From: Lentisphaerota bacterium
GTDB taxonomy: Bacteria > Verrucomicrobiota > Lentisphaeria > Victivallales > Victivallaceae
Length of the DNA: 42,814 bases
Direction of reading: 5' to 3'
NCBI GenBank assembly: GCA_015061885.1
Contig: SUVS01000023.1
Span: 1 to 42,814 of the forward strand
Shown: positions 9,245 through 17,097 of the stretch, in pieces
How the letters are laid out: the number at the start of each line of letters is the position of its first letter
Position numbering within the stretch: the stretch's first letter is position 1
The notes under the pieces: generated by a model
Told to the model about the DNA's origin: nothing
What the model saw: the letters and a program-made list of their open reading frames with translations, nothing else
The model's database searches: none
Position numbers and translations under genes: made by a program

Positions 9245-10753
9245 ATGGAGCAGGTGATTTCGTCGGCAGAAATGCGGAACTGGGAACAGGCAAACTTTGA
9301 TTCAAGCTTTGCCGATCCCCTTGAACTTATGTATATTGCCGGTAAAGGCTGTGCAGAACTTTTTCTGCAATATGCTCAACGGTACAGCGATTTTCAGCGG
9401 ATCGTCATCTTTGCCGGACACGGCAATAACGGCGGCGACGGCGTGGTGATGGCATCGTATCTGGCAGAAAGAGTTGGGGCGGAAATAGTGCTGGCATTGG
9501 CAAAAGAACCGGAAAAATTTTCGGTTTCCAGCAAATATTATTTTCAGAAACTTCATAAAAAAGTACAGGTCATTCCGGCGGAAAAAGTTCAGCTTTTTTC
9601 CGGCGATCTGATCGTCGATGCCCTGCTGGGGACCGGGTGCAGTAATGTAATGCACGAGCCTTACAAGAGCTTGATAAATTCGATAAATCAGAGCCGCTGC
9701 CTGGTGTTTGCCGTGGATCTGCCCAGCGGTCTGGGGGCGGATACCACAGTCAGGGCAGATATTACCGCCGTGATCGGCGGTTTTAAGGATATACTTTTTA
9801 CTGAAAGCGGCATTGAGTCTGCCGGTTTGCTGAAACTGGTGGAACTGCCGTTGAGTCTGGAGCCTGAAAGCAGGGCAGGGGTTTTTGCCGCCAGTGAACA
9901 ATGGTTCCGGAAAAATACCAAGCCGATGTCCCGCAGTGTACACAAATATCAGCGGGGCAGTGTGTTGGTCATCGGCGGTTCGCAGGAGTATTTTCAGGCT
10001 CCGTTTCTGACTGCCCGCAGTGTTTTGCGTGCCGGAGCCGGACTGGTGCGGCTGTTGATCCCTTTTGCCGTCCAGCCGGGTAGCGGGGCTTTGAGTATCA
10101 TACCGGTAAGTGTAAAAACTGAAAATGGTGCTTTTTCCGGCAAAAATCTGGCTGATGTACTTAAATATTCAGAAAAAGCCGATTGTATTGCCGTCGGCCC
10201 CGGCATGGGCAGAAATCTTTGCAGTAAAGATTTTATTGCCGGATTGCTCAAACTCGACAAACCGCTGTTATTGGATGCCGATGCGTTGTATTTTGCTTCA
10301 CAAATGCCGGAGCTTTTCCAACAACGGCAGGCTCCGACGGTGCTGACTCCGCACCGGGGCGAAGCTCAAAGACTGGCAGAGGCTTTGAATATGACGATTC
10401 CCGATGATAATATTGCTTTTGCCCGGTTACTGGCAAAACATTACAACTCCACAGTATTGCTTAAAGGGGCACGCACGGTAACTGCCGCCCCGGACGGCAG
10501 AGTCCGGCTCAACACCAGCGGTTCTCCGGCACTGGCAACTGCCGGAAGCGGCGATGTGCTTACCGGATTGATCGCCGGAGAAATGGCACATTTTCACAGT
10601 GATTTGACCGATCTTGAAGCATGGGATTCTGCCGCCCGCGGAGCTTTTCTGCACGGCTTGGCGGGGGAATATGCCGGAAGGCGTTTCGGCAATGGAGTTA
10701 CAGCCGATGATCTGCCGGAAGCGGCGGCAGAAGTTTTTTTCGCAAAATATTAA
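9245..10753 (+). CDS. nnrD: Bifunctional NAD(P)HX epimerase / ADP- or ATP-dependent dehydratase
   Basis: A 502-residue fused repair enzyme (NnrE then NnrD). It restores hydrated NADH and NADPH by epimerising S/R-NAD(P)HX and dehydrating the S form using a nucleotide. The N-terminal YjeF/NnrE domain (about 1-215) holds GHGNNGGDG (58-66) and AVDLPSGLGAD. The C-terminal ribokinase-like NnrD domain (about 230-502) holds HKYQRGSVLVIGGS, AVGPGMG, LTPHRGE and the nucleotide site TAGSGDVLTG (432-441). The fusion and length match the common bacterial form. The gene stands alone behind its own promoter. Confidence 0.94.
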   Translation: MEQVISSAEMRNWEQANFDSSFADPLELMYIAGKGCAELFLQYAQRYSDFQRIVIFAGHGNNGGDGVVMASYLAERVGAEIVLALAKEPEKFSVSSKYYFQKLHKKVQVIPAEKVQLFSGDLIVDALLGTGCSNVMHEPYKSLINSINQSRCLVFAVDLPSGLGADTTVRADITAVIGGFKDILFTESGIESAGLLKLVELPLSLEPESRAGVFAASEQWFRKNTKPMSRSVHKYQRGSVLVIGGSQEYFQAPFLTARSVLRAGAGLVRLLIPFAVQPGSGALSIIPVSVKTENGAFSGKNLADVLKYSEKADCIAVGPGMGRNLCSKDFIAGLLKLDKPLLLDADALYFASQMPELFQQRQAPTVLTPHRGEAQRLAEALNMTIPDDNIAFARLLAKHYNSTVLLKGARTVTAAPDGRVRLNTSGSPALATAGSGDVLTGLIAGEMAHFHSDLTDLEAWDSAARGAFLHGLAGEYAGRRFGNGVTADDLPEAAAEVFFAKY

Positions 10754-10806
10754 ATTTACACCGTATGTAAATTTGCAGAAAATAGATTTTGAGTTATATT
10801 TTCTGC
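10752..10806 (+). promoter_or_regulatory. Two back-to-back inverted repeats enclosing a predicted promoter
   Basis: A perfect 9-bp inverted repeat AAATTTACA/TGTAAATTT (10752-10760, 10766-10774) is followed by a second, GCAGAAAAT/ATTTTCTGC (10775-10783, 10798-10806). TTGCAG (10773-10778) and TATATT (10795-10800), 16 bases apart, form a promoter for the coiled-coil gene, and the -10 lies in the loop and right arm of the second repeat. The repeats could be operators or the 3' hairpins of the preceding gene. Confidence 0.5.
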
Positions 10807-10817
10807 AAGGAGAAATT

Positions 10818-10829
10818 ATGCTTTTATGA
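10818..10829 (+). other. Minigene ATG-CTT-TTA-TGA overlapping the next start codon
   Basis: AAGGAG (10808-10813) is spaced ideally for the ATG at 10818, which reads only Met-Leu-Leu-stop. Its TGA stop (10827-10829) overlaps the ATG (10826-10828) of the coiled-coil gene. Translation of the larger gene may depend on re-initiation from this minigene. It could also be chance, with the ribosome using the slightly distant second ATG directly. Confidence 0.4.
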
Positions 10830-11437
10830 ATAACCGGGTTGATTATTTGAGCGATAAATTGGTGCACTTACGCGGCAAGCTGAAAAGCGTTGAAGAAGTT
10901 GTGCCAAAAGATTCTATTGTAAATGGAGTATCTGCCACGGCGGTCAAACCGGTACCGGAAAAAGGTTCTCTCCGCACCGAACAGGCAATGGAACGCCGCC
11001 GCGAACAGACCTGCCAGCTTTACACTGATTACGAACAACGCCTCGTGCGGCGTATGCGGCAGTTGGAAGTGAAAAAATCCCGTCTGAACCGGACGATCCA
11101 GGAAATAGACTCTTTACAACAGCAGTTGAATTCCCGCAAAGAAAATCTGGAAAAACTGCGTATTGCCGAAAATGACACCCTTTCGCAAGTTGAACTGGGT
11201 GAACGCTTCCGTACCATCGACCGCGAGCGGTTGGCATTTTACGCCTGCGATGGAGAAATAGAGTTGCTGCTGGCAGAGAATTCAGCCGGAACCGCAGCGG
11301 AGGAAAATAACAGCAAGCCGGTCGAAAGTTTCAAAAGTATGCTCAAACAGGGTTGGGCTTTGGCTCTGACGCTGGGAACTGTAGTCGGAGTATCCGCAAT
11401 AATCGCCGCTCTGATAATCCATCTGGCTTGGAGATAA
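10826..11437 (+). CDS. Coiled-coil protein with C-terminal membrane anchor, unknown function
   Basis: 203 residues, not recognised as a named family. It is highly charged: residues about 50-150 are rich in Arg, Glu, Gln and Leu with heptad-like spacing (EQRLVRRMRQLEVKKSRLNR and on), predicting a long coiled coil. Residues about 178-200 (LALTLGTVVGVSAIIAALII) form one transmembrane helix, leaving the coiled coil in the cytosol (tail-anchored type). It has its own promoter and a possible minigene leader. A 63-residue membrane protein gene follows 6 bases later, so the two may work together. Confidence 0.6.
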   Translation: MNNRVDYLSDKLVHLRGKLKSVEEVVPKDSIVNGVSATAVKPVPEKGSLRTEQAMERRREQTCQLYTDYEQRLVRRMRQLEVKKSRLNRTIQEIDSLQQQLNSRKENLEKLRIAENDTLSQVELGERFRTIDRERLAFYACDGEIELLLAENSAGTAAEENNSKPVESFKSMLKQGWALALTLGTVVGVSAIIAALIIHLAWR

Positions 11438-11443
11438 AGTTGC

Positions 11444-11635
11444 ATGTCGGCAAAGAAATTACAACGCAAGCCCGGACAACATAAGTTATCCCGCTATCGG
11501 CATACCCAGAGCTGTATAAGGATAGCTGGTTTTGTGCCGGGCAAAGACCGGGAAAAAGCCATTCACCGCTGTCGGGTAATGGCAGTGATCTATCTGCTGA
11601 CAGTATTGGCAGGAGTTATAGCAATTTTCAGATAA
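11444..11635 (+). CDS. Small basic single-helix membrane protein, hypothetical
   Basis: 63 residues: a strongly basic N-terminal half ([20 protein letters not shown]) and one hydrophobic helix at about 45-62 ([18 protein letters not shown]). It starts 6 bases after the coiled-coil gene, with GGAGAT about 9 bases before the ATG, and ends 16 bases before the flavin reductase fusion. That spacing is what supports it as a real gene. Function unknown. Confidence 0.45.
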   Translation: MSAKKLQRKPGQHKLSRYRHTQSCIRIAGFVPGKDREKAIHRCRVMAVIYLLTVLAGVIAIFR

Positions 11636-11651
11636 AAAACGGGATGAAGCA

Positions 11652-12953
11652 ATGGATAATAAGGCTTTACAGAAAATCGGTTACGGGTTGTATATCCTGA
11701 CCAGTCGTGCAAATGACAAAGATAACGGTTGCGTGGTCAACACCTTTATTCAACTGGCGAGTTCGCCGCTGCGTTTCGGTGTATCGGTCAGCAAAGCCAA
11801 TTACAGTTGTGAACTTTTGCAGGAAAATGGCGAATTCAATATTACAGTGTTGAATGAAAGTGCCGGTTTTGAAACTTTCAAGCGGTTCGGTTTTCAGTCC
11901 GGAAAAACCGTAGATAAATTTGCCGGTATGGAACTGCCGCGCAGCAGTAACGGTCTTTACTACATAACGGAAAATGCCAACGCCTGTTTTTCGTGCCGGG
12001 TACTGAACCGTATTGATCTGGGCAGTCACATACTGTTTATTGCCGAAGCAGTCGATATGCAGCTTTTGAATAAAGATGCTGAAACAGTTACTTATTCGTA
12101 CTATCAGCGTAAAATCAAACCGCAGCCGGCGGCAAAAACAGTCAAAGCAAAGACCGTCTGGCAGTGCAGTGTATGCAAATACGAGTATGAGTGCGAAGGC
12201 GACGATTTGCCCGCCGATTTCCAGTGCCCGCTGTGCAAACGCCCTGCCGAAGCATTCAAAAAACTGCAGACCATCGCCCCGGCGGCAGTATGGCGTTGCT
12301 CGGTGTGCGGTTTTGAATACGAAGGCGACGATCTGCCCGCAGATTACATCTGTCCGCTGTGTAAACATTCAGCGGCAGATTTTGTTAAAATAGAAATCCA
12401 GAAACAGGAGGAAAAAACCATGGAGCTTAAAGGAAGCAAAACCGAAGCCAATCTCATGTACGCCTTTGCCGGCGAATCACAGGCCCGCAACAAGTACAGC
12501 TACTACGCCAGCAAAGCCAAAAAAGAAGGCTACGAACAGATCGCGGCGTTGTTTGAAGCTACCGCCAATAACGAAAAAGAACACGCCAAACTCTGGTTCA
12601 AGGCTTTCCACGGTATCGGGACAACTTACGAAAATCTGCTGGATGCCGCCGCCGGTGAACACGAAGAGTGGACTGAAATGTATAAGAATTTTGCCGAAGT
12701 AGCCAAAGAAGAAGGTTTTGACGAACTGGCAGCCCAGTTTGCCGCTGTTGCCAAGATCGAAAAGCGTCATGAAGAACGCTATCGTGCGTTGGCAGCCAAT
12801 GTGGAAAAGGGCGAAGTCTGGACAAAGGTCGGCGAAAACCGTTGGGAATGCCGCAACTGCGGACATATCCACACCGGCGAAAGTGCCCCCGAACTTTGCC
12901 CGGTCTGCAAGCACCCGCGTGCGTACTTTGAAATCGAAGCCAAAAATTATTGA
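11652..12953 (+). CDS. Flavin reductase - rubredoxin - rubredoxin - rubrerythrin fusion (Hrb-Rbr)
   Basis: A 433-residue electron-transfer protein for peroxide/oxygen detoxification. Domains: a flavin-reductase-like FMN domain (about 1-155); rubredoxin 1 with C172/C175 and C192/C195; rubredoxin 2 with C216/C219 and C234/C237; then rubrerythrin from M257, with diiron ligands E275, E308-x2-H311, E336, E339, E370-x2-H373 and a terminal rubredoxin-like site C400/C403-C416/C419. The first part resembles the high-molecular-weight rubredoxin (Hrb) of Moorella, which reduces diiron partners; here the partner is fused. This suggests NAD(P)H to FMN to Fe(Cys)4 to diiron within one chain. An internal ribosome binding site precedes M257. 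The inner rubredoxin units are short, about 30-38 residues each, and may lack part of the standard fold. Confidence 0.9.
   Translation: MDNKALQKIGYGLYILTSRANDKDNGCVVNTFIQLASSPLRFGVSVSKANYSCELLQENGEFNITVLNESAGFETFKRFGFQSGKTVDKFAGMELPRSSNGLYYITENANACFSCRVLNRIDLGSHILFIAEAVDMQLLNKDAETVTYSYYQRKIKPQPAAKTVKAKTVWQCSVCKYEYECEGDDLPADFQCPLCKRPAEAFKKLQTIAPAAVWRCSVCGFEYEGDDLPADYICPLCKHSAADFVKIEIQKQEEKTMELKGSKTEANLMYAFAGESQARNKYSYYASKAKKEGYEQIAALFEATANNEKEHAKLWFKAFHGIGTTYENLLDAAAGEHEEWTEMYKNFAEVAKEEGFDELAAQFAAVAKIEKRHEERYRALAANVEKGEVWTKVGENRWECRNCGHIHTGESAPELCPVCKHPRAYFEIEAKNY
12406..12422 (+). promoter_or_regulatory. Internal Shine-Dalgarno and start codon for free rubrerythrin
   Basis: AGGAGG (12406-12411) lies 8 bases before the in-frame ATG at 12420, inside the fusion gene. 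Translation from here gives a 177-residue protein beginning [16 protein letters not shown], which is the ordinary start of stand-alone rubrerythrins. The site is the consensus in strength and spacing, so a second, shorter product (12420-12953) is likely. Confidence 0.65.
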
Positions 12954-12999
12954 TTTCCACTAACTTGCACAATTAAAAAGAATAGTGGATTGACAAAAT

Positions 13000-13090
13000 A
13001 AACGCCGGTTTGCAATTAAATCAATAGTAAATGTATGTTAAAACAGAACATTGTACATTTACTATTGGCAAACGGCGTTTTTTGTTTTTT
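13000..13090. terminator. Very long terminator-like hairpin after the rubrerythrin fusion
   Basis: Outer arms AACGCCGGTTTGC (13001-13013) and GCAAAC-GGCGTT (13068-13079) and inner arms AATAGTAAATGTA (13023-13035) and TACATTTACTATT (13054-13066) pair almost fully, with one 9-base bulge on the left and an 18-base loop. TTTTTTGTTTTTTT follows. It is much larger than a normal terminator and could instead give a stable small RNA. Confidence 0.75.
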
Positions 13091-13411
13091 TAACGCTGTA
13101 TATTTGCCGGGGGAGAGAACTGCACCGTTCCCGGGATAAGGCGTGATGGAATTTACTCCCAACTTCACTTTTTATTGAGCCGGATCGTTACTTGAAGAAA
13201 CATTTCTGATGTATTATTGCCGCTGTGGCAGGGACTGATAACATACATCATACACCCCGATATTTTCCAACAATACTTTTGTTTTTGCATTGCTGAAAAA
13301 AATTGTTATTGCAAACTTTATACAGCTTGCAATGATGCAACATACTCTTGTTAGTTGCATAACAGTCGTCAATACGAAAGTGAAAAAGTTGAAAATTTTA
13401 AATAAAAAAAC
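13091..13411. other. AT-rich intergenic stretch, no gene recognised
   Basis: About 320 bases without a supported gene. A 95-residue - strand frame here is AT-driven, lacks a ribosome binding site and runs through the lemA promoter. CCGGGGGAGAG and CCCGGG near 13109-13136 could pair weakly. Nothing else is seen. Confidence 0.5.
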
Positions 13412-13440
13412 TTGCAAGAAGTATATAGACATGTTATAAT
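13412..13440 (+). promoter_or_regulatory. Predicted strong sigma-70 promoter for the lemA-like operon
   Basis: TTGCAA (13412-13417) and a perfect TATAAT (13435-13440) with a 17-base spacer. The leader of about 84 bases runs to GAGGGG and the ATG at 13531. Confidence 0.75.
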
Positions 13441-13530
13441 AGAACATTGTTTCAATGCGGAAGATATTATGTTGAAATATGTTCCGCAAAAAATAACACA
13501 ATATATATACTTAAAAGAAAGAGGGGAAAA

Positions 13531-14283
13531 ATGGTCAAGCAAATTGATCGCCGCAATGGGCCTGTTGCTTCTGAAGGCAATGATGTAAATGTTATCATGG
13601 TTGAAAATTATGCAGAAATCGGCGTCGGCTCTACGATTTTTGAGATCTGTATCTTTGCCGTCGGTTTTGTTCCGGCACTGTTAATGACACTCGGTGCAAT
13701 AGCAGTTACATCTAATGTCATGATCGTTTTCTGGCTTCTTGGCATCGTGCCCGGTGGTATTTACTGGATGATGAAAATGCAGGCAAGAAACTTCTTCAAT
13801 CAGCTTGACCAGAAAATTCAGGAAAAGGCTTCGGAAATTGACAACTATATGGAACAGCGGGTGGTGATTCTGGATAATGTTGCCAGATTGGTGGAAAAAG
13901 CTACCACGCTTGACCAAACTGTTATGACGGAAGTTGCCGCATTACGCGGCGGCGGTACTGTCGTTGACGATCCGGGTGCTGCACGCAATGAACGCGTTGC
14001 CCAGATTGACCGGGCATTCACCTCGCTGGTGCCTCATTTGGAAGCCTATCCTGAACTGCGTTCGCACGAAGCTATTGCCAGTGCAATGCGTCAGAACAGT
14101 TATTTGCAGAAAGAAATCACCGCCGCCCGCACTATGTATAACAACACGGTCGCACTTTGGAACCGTTCGATTTTTGACTGGCCGGTAAAACAGATCGTTG
14201 CCGCCCGTTCCGGTTACAGAACGATCATTCCTTTTGCCGCTTCGCAGGAAACTAAAGAACGGGCTCGTGTCACGGTGTTCTGA
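13531..14283 (+). CDS. LemA-family membrane protein
   Basis: 250 residues. Two hydrophobic segments near the N-terminus (about 33-55, ICIFAVGFVPALLMTLGAIA, and about 60-77, MIVFWLLGIVPGGIYWMM) are followed by a helical region like the LemA bundle: NQLDQKIQEKASEIDNYMEQ, VVILDNVARLVEKA, SYLQKEITAARTMYN and SIFDWPVKQIVA. Typical LemA has one N-terminal helix, so two is unusual. LemA function is not established; the family is membrane-bound with a helical domain. The start is the ATG at 13531 with GAGGGG seven bases upstream, not the earlier in-frame ATG at 13447, which falls at the start of transcription. Its stop overlaps the next start by one base (TGATG), so the two are translationally coupled. 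Confidence 0.72.
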   Translation: MVKQIDRRNGPVASEGNDVNVIMVENYAEIGVGSTIFEICIFAVGFVPALLMTLGAIAVTSNVMIVFWLLGIVPGGIYWMMKMQARNFFNQLDQKIQEKASEIDNYMEQRVVILDNVARLVEKATTLDQTVMTEVAALRGGGTVVDDPGAARNERVAQIDRAFTSLVPHLEAYPELRSHEAIASAMRQNSYLQKEITAARTMYNNTVALWNRSIFDWPVKQIVAARSGYRTIIPFAASQETKERARVTVF

Positions 14284-16079
14284 TGAATAATCTCTATACC
14301 GAAGAAATCAATGAACCGGTAAAAGAGTATGGGAGTCGTCTGAAAGATGAGTTCCGGGAAAAAGCCGCCGAAACTTTCGAGCGGCTTTTCCAGCAATCCG
14401 GTGTTGATGCAGAAGCCAACGCAATCACCGCTGCCAAAATCCACAAGCTGGAAGAACAAATTTCCAATATAAGCAGTACGCTTTCTGTGCTGAACTTCTT
14501 CCGCGGGATGTTTATAGTTATTGCAATTGCGGGAGGCATTATTTTCGTACTCTTTTTATTGCACCAAATATGGCATTCTTTCCCGGAATTTGTAACATCC
14601 ATATTGTGGGGGCTCGGCGGATTGTTTGCTGCAATTCTGTCGTTGGTATTGGTCTTTGCCGTGTTTAACGGCAAGATCGCCAATGTAAATAAATTGCTCG
14701 AAGAAAAACGGAATATGCTTTCCCAGGAAATGGCTGAAGCATATAAGCAAATGGCTCCGCTGAACCAACTTTTCCAGTGGGATACGGTTACAAAGATCAT
14801 AACCGAAGTTTGTCCGATGCTGACCTTTGACAAGTTCTTTTCGCAAGCAAGAATGCAGGAACTTATCGAGCATTTCTGTTGGCGTCCCAGTGTATCAGAC
14901 AAACACTCTATTTTGTTCTGTCACAGTGGAGCTATCAACGGCAATGCCTGGGTTATGGCTGAAAGTCTGAACTTTTACTGGGGTTCAAAGACTTATACCG
15001 GAACATTGGATATTGAATGGGAAGAACGGGAAAGCTATTATGACAGCAACGGCAAAAAGTGTTACCGCTGGGTGACCAAGCGTCAAACTTTACGGGCTTC
15101 TGTAAATAAGCCGTTTCCGGAATATTACCGGGAAAAATTTCTGTTGTACGGTAACGGAGCCGCACCGGATCTGGTATTCAGCCGTAAGCCGTCCGGACTT
15201 GCGGATTGCGGCAATGGCTTTTTTGACAAGCATAAGCTCAAATCTGCAATTAAAAATCTGGAAAAGATGACTAATGATCTGAAAACAGATTTTACGATTA
15301 TGTCCAATGAAGAATTTGATGCAACATTTGCCGCTCTTGACCGTAATAACGAACACCAATTCAGACTGCTTTTCACACCTTTGGCACAGCAGGAAATGCT
15401 GAATTTGTTGAGAGACCGTGAACAAGGTTTCGGCGATGATTTCCTTTTCCGGAAAACCTACATGATCAACATGCTTATACCGAAGCATTTGGAGAATGTG
15501 GATATAACTGCATCTCCGACAATATTCCAGCACTATGAACTGGCAGAATCCCGGCGTATTTTTAATGAATACAGCAATGATTTCTTCCATCATATATTCT
15601 TTGCTTTTGCTCCGTTGCTGGCGATTCCGCTCTATCAGCAGAATGAGTCTGACCACGATATTTTCAAGGATGAGTTTGCATACACTGCATCTGTTTGGGA
15701 GCATGAGGCGGTGGCGAATTCATACAATCAGGATAAATTCCGGCATCGTGATTCAGTAACGCTCAACATCATGAAGACAGAAGCCGCAAAGTGTGCAGAC
15801 GGTTCAACTCAATTGCGTGTAACAGCTCACGGTTACCGGGAAGAATCGCGTACTGACTATGTGTCGGTTTATGGTAATGATGGGCATTGGCACGATGTAC
15901 CGGTGCCGTGGTTGGAATATATCCATGTTCAGCATACTTCGCCCCTGATAATGCGTGAAACTGCCGGTTTGGACAGCAACGAATGTGGTGAAGAAGTAAG
16001 TAAATTTACAACCTGTAAACCCAATCAGGATGGAATAAAATACTTGAAAAGTATTCTTTCGTTTATACCGCAAAAATAG
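14283..16079 (+). CDS. Large membrane protein (DUF3137-like), partner of LemA
   Basis: 598 residues. A cytosolic coiled-coil-like start (about 1-70) is followed by two membrane helices (about 78-97, GMFIVIAIAGGIIFVLFLLH, and about 108-130). Next is a coiled coil and a region with CHSGAINGNAWVMAESLNFYWG, resembling DUF3137 proteins encoded beside lemA elsewhere; that assignment is from memory and tentative. The rest is a large soluble domain with no motif recognised. It overlaps the lemA stop by one base, and a perfect 16-bp terminator follows. It probably forms a membrane complex with the LemA-like protein. Confidence 0.65.
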   Translation: MNNLYTEEINEPVKEYGSRLKDEFREKAAETFERLFQQSGVDAEANAITAAKIHKLEEQISNISSTLSVLNFFRGMFIVIAIAGGIIFVLFLLHQIWHSFPEFVTSILWGLGGLFAAILSLVLVFAVFNGKIANVNKLLEEKRNMLSQEMAEAYKQMAPLNQLFQWDTVTKIITEVCPMLTFDKFFSQARMQELIEHFCWRPSVSDKHSILFCHSGAINGNAWVMAESLNFYWGSKTYTGTLDIEWEERESYYDSNGKKCYRWVTKRQTLRASVNKPFPEYYREKFLLYGNGAAPDLVFSRKPSGLADCGNGFFDKHKLKSAIKNLEKMTNDLKTDFTIMSNEEFDATFAALDRNNEHQFRLLFTPLAQQEMLNLLRDREQGFGDDFLFRKTYMINMLIPKHLENVDITASPTIFQHYELAESRRIFNEYSNDFFHHIFFAFAPLLAIPLYQQNESDHDIFKDEFAYTASVWEHEAVANSYNQDKFRHRDSVTLNIMKTEAAKCADGSTQLRVTAHGYREESRTDYVSVYGNDGHWHDVPVPWLEYIHVQHTSPLIMRETAGLDSNECGEEVSKFTTCKPNQDGIKYLKSILSFIPQK

Positions 16080-16135
16080 GTGATACTTGTAAAATAAAAA
16101 GTTCTGTTTGAAAAACAGCGGTCTGAAAAAATAAA

Positions 16136-16174
16136 AGATATTATGAGAGACCTCTTGTGTCTCTCATAATATCT
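16136..16174. terminator. Bidirectional terminator, perfect 16-bp stem
   Basis: AGATATTATGAGAGAC (16136-16151) and its exact complement (16159-16174) enclose a 7-base loop, CTCTTGT. The right flank is T-rich and the left flank A-rich. It separates the convergent DUF3137-like gene (+) and purU (-). Confidence 0.85.
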
Positions 16175-16215
16175 TCTATTTTATATTGCCGCTATGTTTT
16201 CAGATACAACTGTTG

Positions 16216-17076
16216 TCAGCCGTCGAAAACGATCGTCCGCAGTCCGGCGGTTATCACGCGGTGTTCCAGATGGGCTTTGACCGCACGGGTCAATACGCGG
16301 CGTTCAATATCTCTGCCGATCTCTTTGAGGTCTTCGGGGCTGTGTTCGTGCGATACGCGTTCCACATCCTGCTCAATGATCGGCCCTTCGTCCAGATCAG
16401 CTGTGGCATAATGGGCGGTAGCTCCGATCATCTTCACTCCCCGCTGCCAGGCACGGTTGTAGGGATTGCCACCCTGAAATGCGGGCAGAAATGCGTGATG
16501 GATATTGATGATATTGCCTTTGAAGTGTGCAATGAAATCATCGCTTAAAACCTGCATATAGCGTGCCATTACCACCAGATCAATGTGGTGTTTGTCGCAG
16601 AGTTCGATAACTTGAGCTTCCTGCTCGGCTTTGCTGGCTTTATCCTTGATCGGGCAACAGTAATATGGTATGTGAAAACGGTCGGCAACCGCCTCCAGAT
16701 CCGGGTGATTGCTGATTATCAGCGGTACTTCGCAGGGCAGAAAACCGTCTTCCCTCCGCACCAGAAGATCGTAAAGGCAGTGCGAAGTCTTGCTGACCAT
16801 GATCGCCACCCGGCTGACTGCGTCGGAATAATACACTTTAAAGGTGAAATCCATTTTTTTACCCAGTTCGGCAAATTCTTCTTCCAGCACCCGGCGGGTC
16901 ATGGTCATGCCTTCGAGGTCGATTTTTATCCGCATAAAGTAGCTGTTTTCCATAGCGTCGGTATATTGACGGCAATGGAGAATGTTGAATGAGCGTTGGT
17001 AAAAAAACATCGTGGTTTCCGCCAGCAGACCTTTGCGGTCAGCAGCAGAGATCAGAAAAACTGCATGTTGAGACAT
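16216..17076 (-). CDS. purU: Formyltetrahydrofolate deformylase
   Basis: A 286-residue enzyme hydrolysing 10-formyl-THF to formate and THF. It balances the one-carbon pool and feeds formate to PurT-type purine synthesis. An N-terminal ACT domain (about 1-80) is followed by a formyltransferase-fold hydrolase domain with ISNHPDL, NIHHAFLPAF (N191, H193) and ATADLDEGPII (D229), the Asn-His-Asp catalytic set. Length is normal. GGGGTGA precedes the ATG. It begins 21 bases after lepB and is the last gene of a lepA-lepB-purU run. Confidence 0.96.
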   Translation of the reverse strand: MSQHAVFLISAADRKGLLAETTMFFYQRSFNILHCRQYTDAMENSYFMRIKIDLEGMTMTRRVLEEEFAELGKKMDFTFKVYYSDAVSRVAIMVSKTSHCLYDLLVRREDGFLPCEVPLIISNHPDLEAVADRFHIPYYCCPIKDKASKAEQEAQVIELCDKHHIDLVVMARYMQVLSDDFIAHFKGNIINIHHAFLPAFQGGNPYNRAWQRGVKMIGATAHYATADLDEGPIIEQDVERVSHEHSPEDLKEIGRDIERRVLTRAVKAHLEHRVITAGLRTIVFDG

Positions 17077-17097
17077 AATTATTCACCCCTTAAAGTG

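Noticed and set aside
13214-13501. 95-residue - strand frame in the gap before the lemA-like gene
   Set aside because: AT-driven Phe/Ile/Cys-rich composition, no ribosome binding site, and it overlaps a strong + strand promoter.
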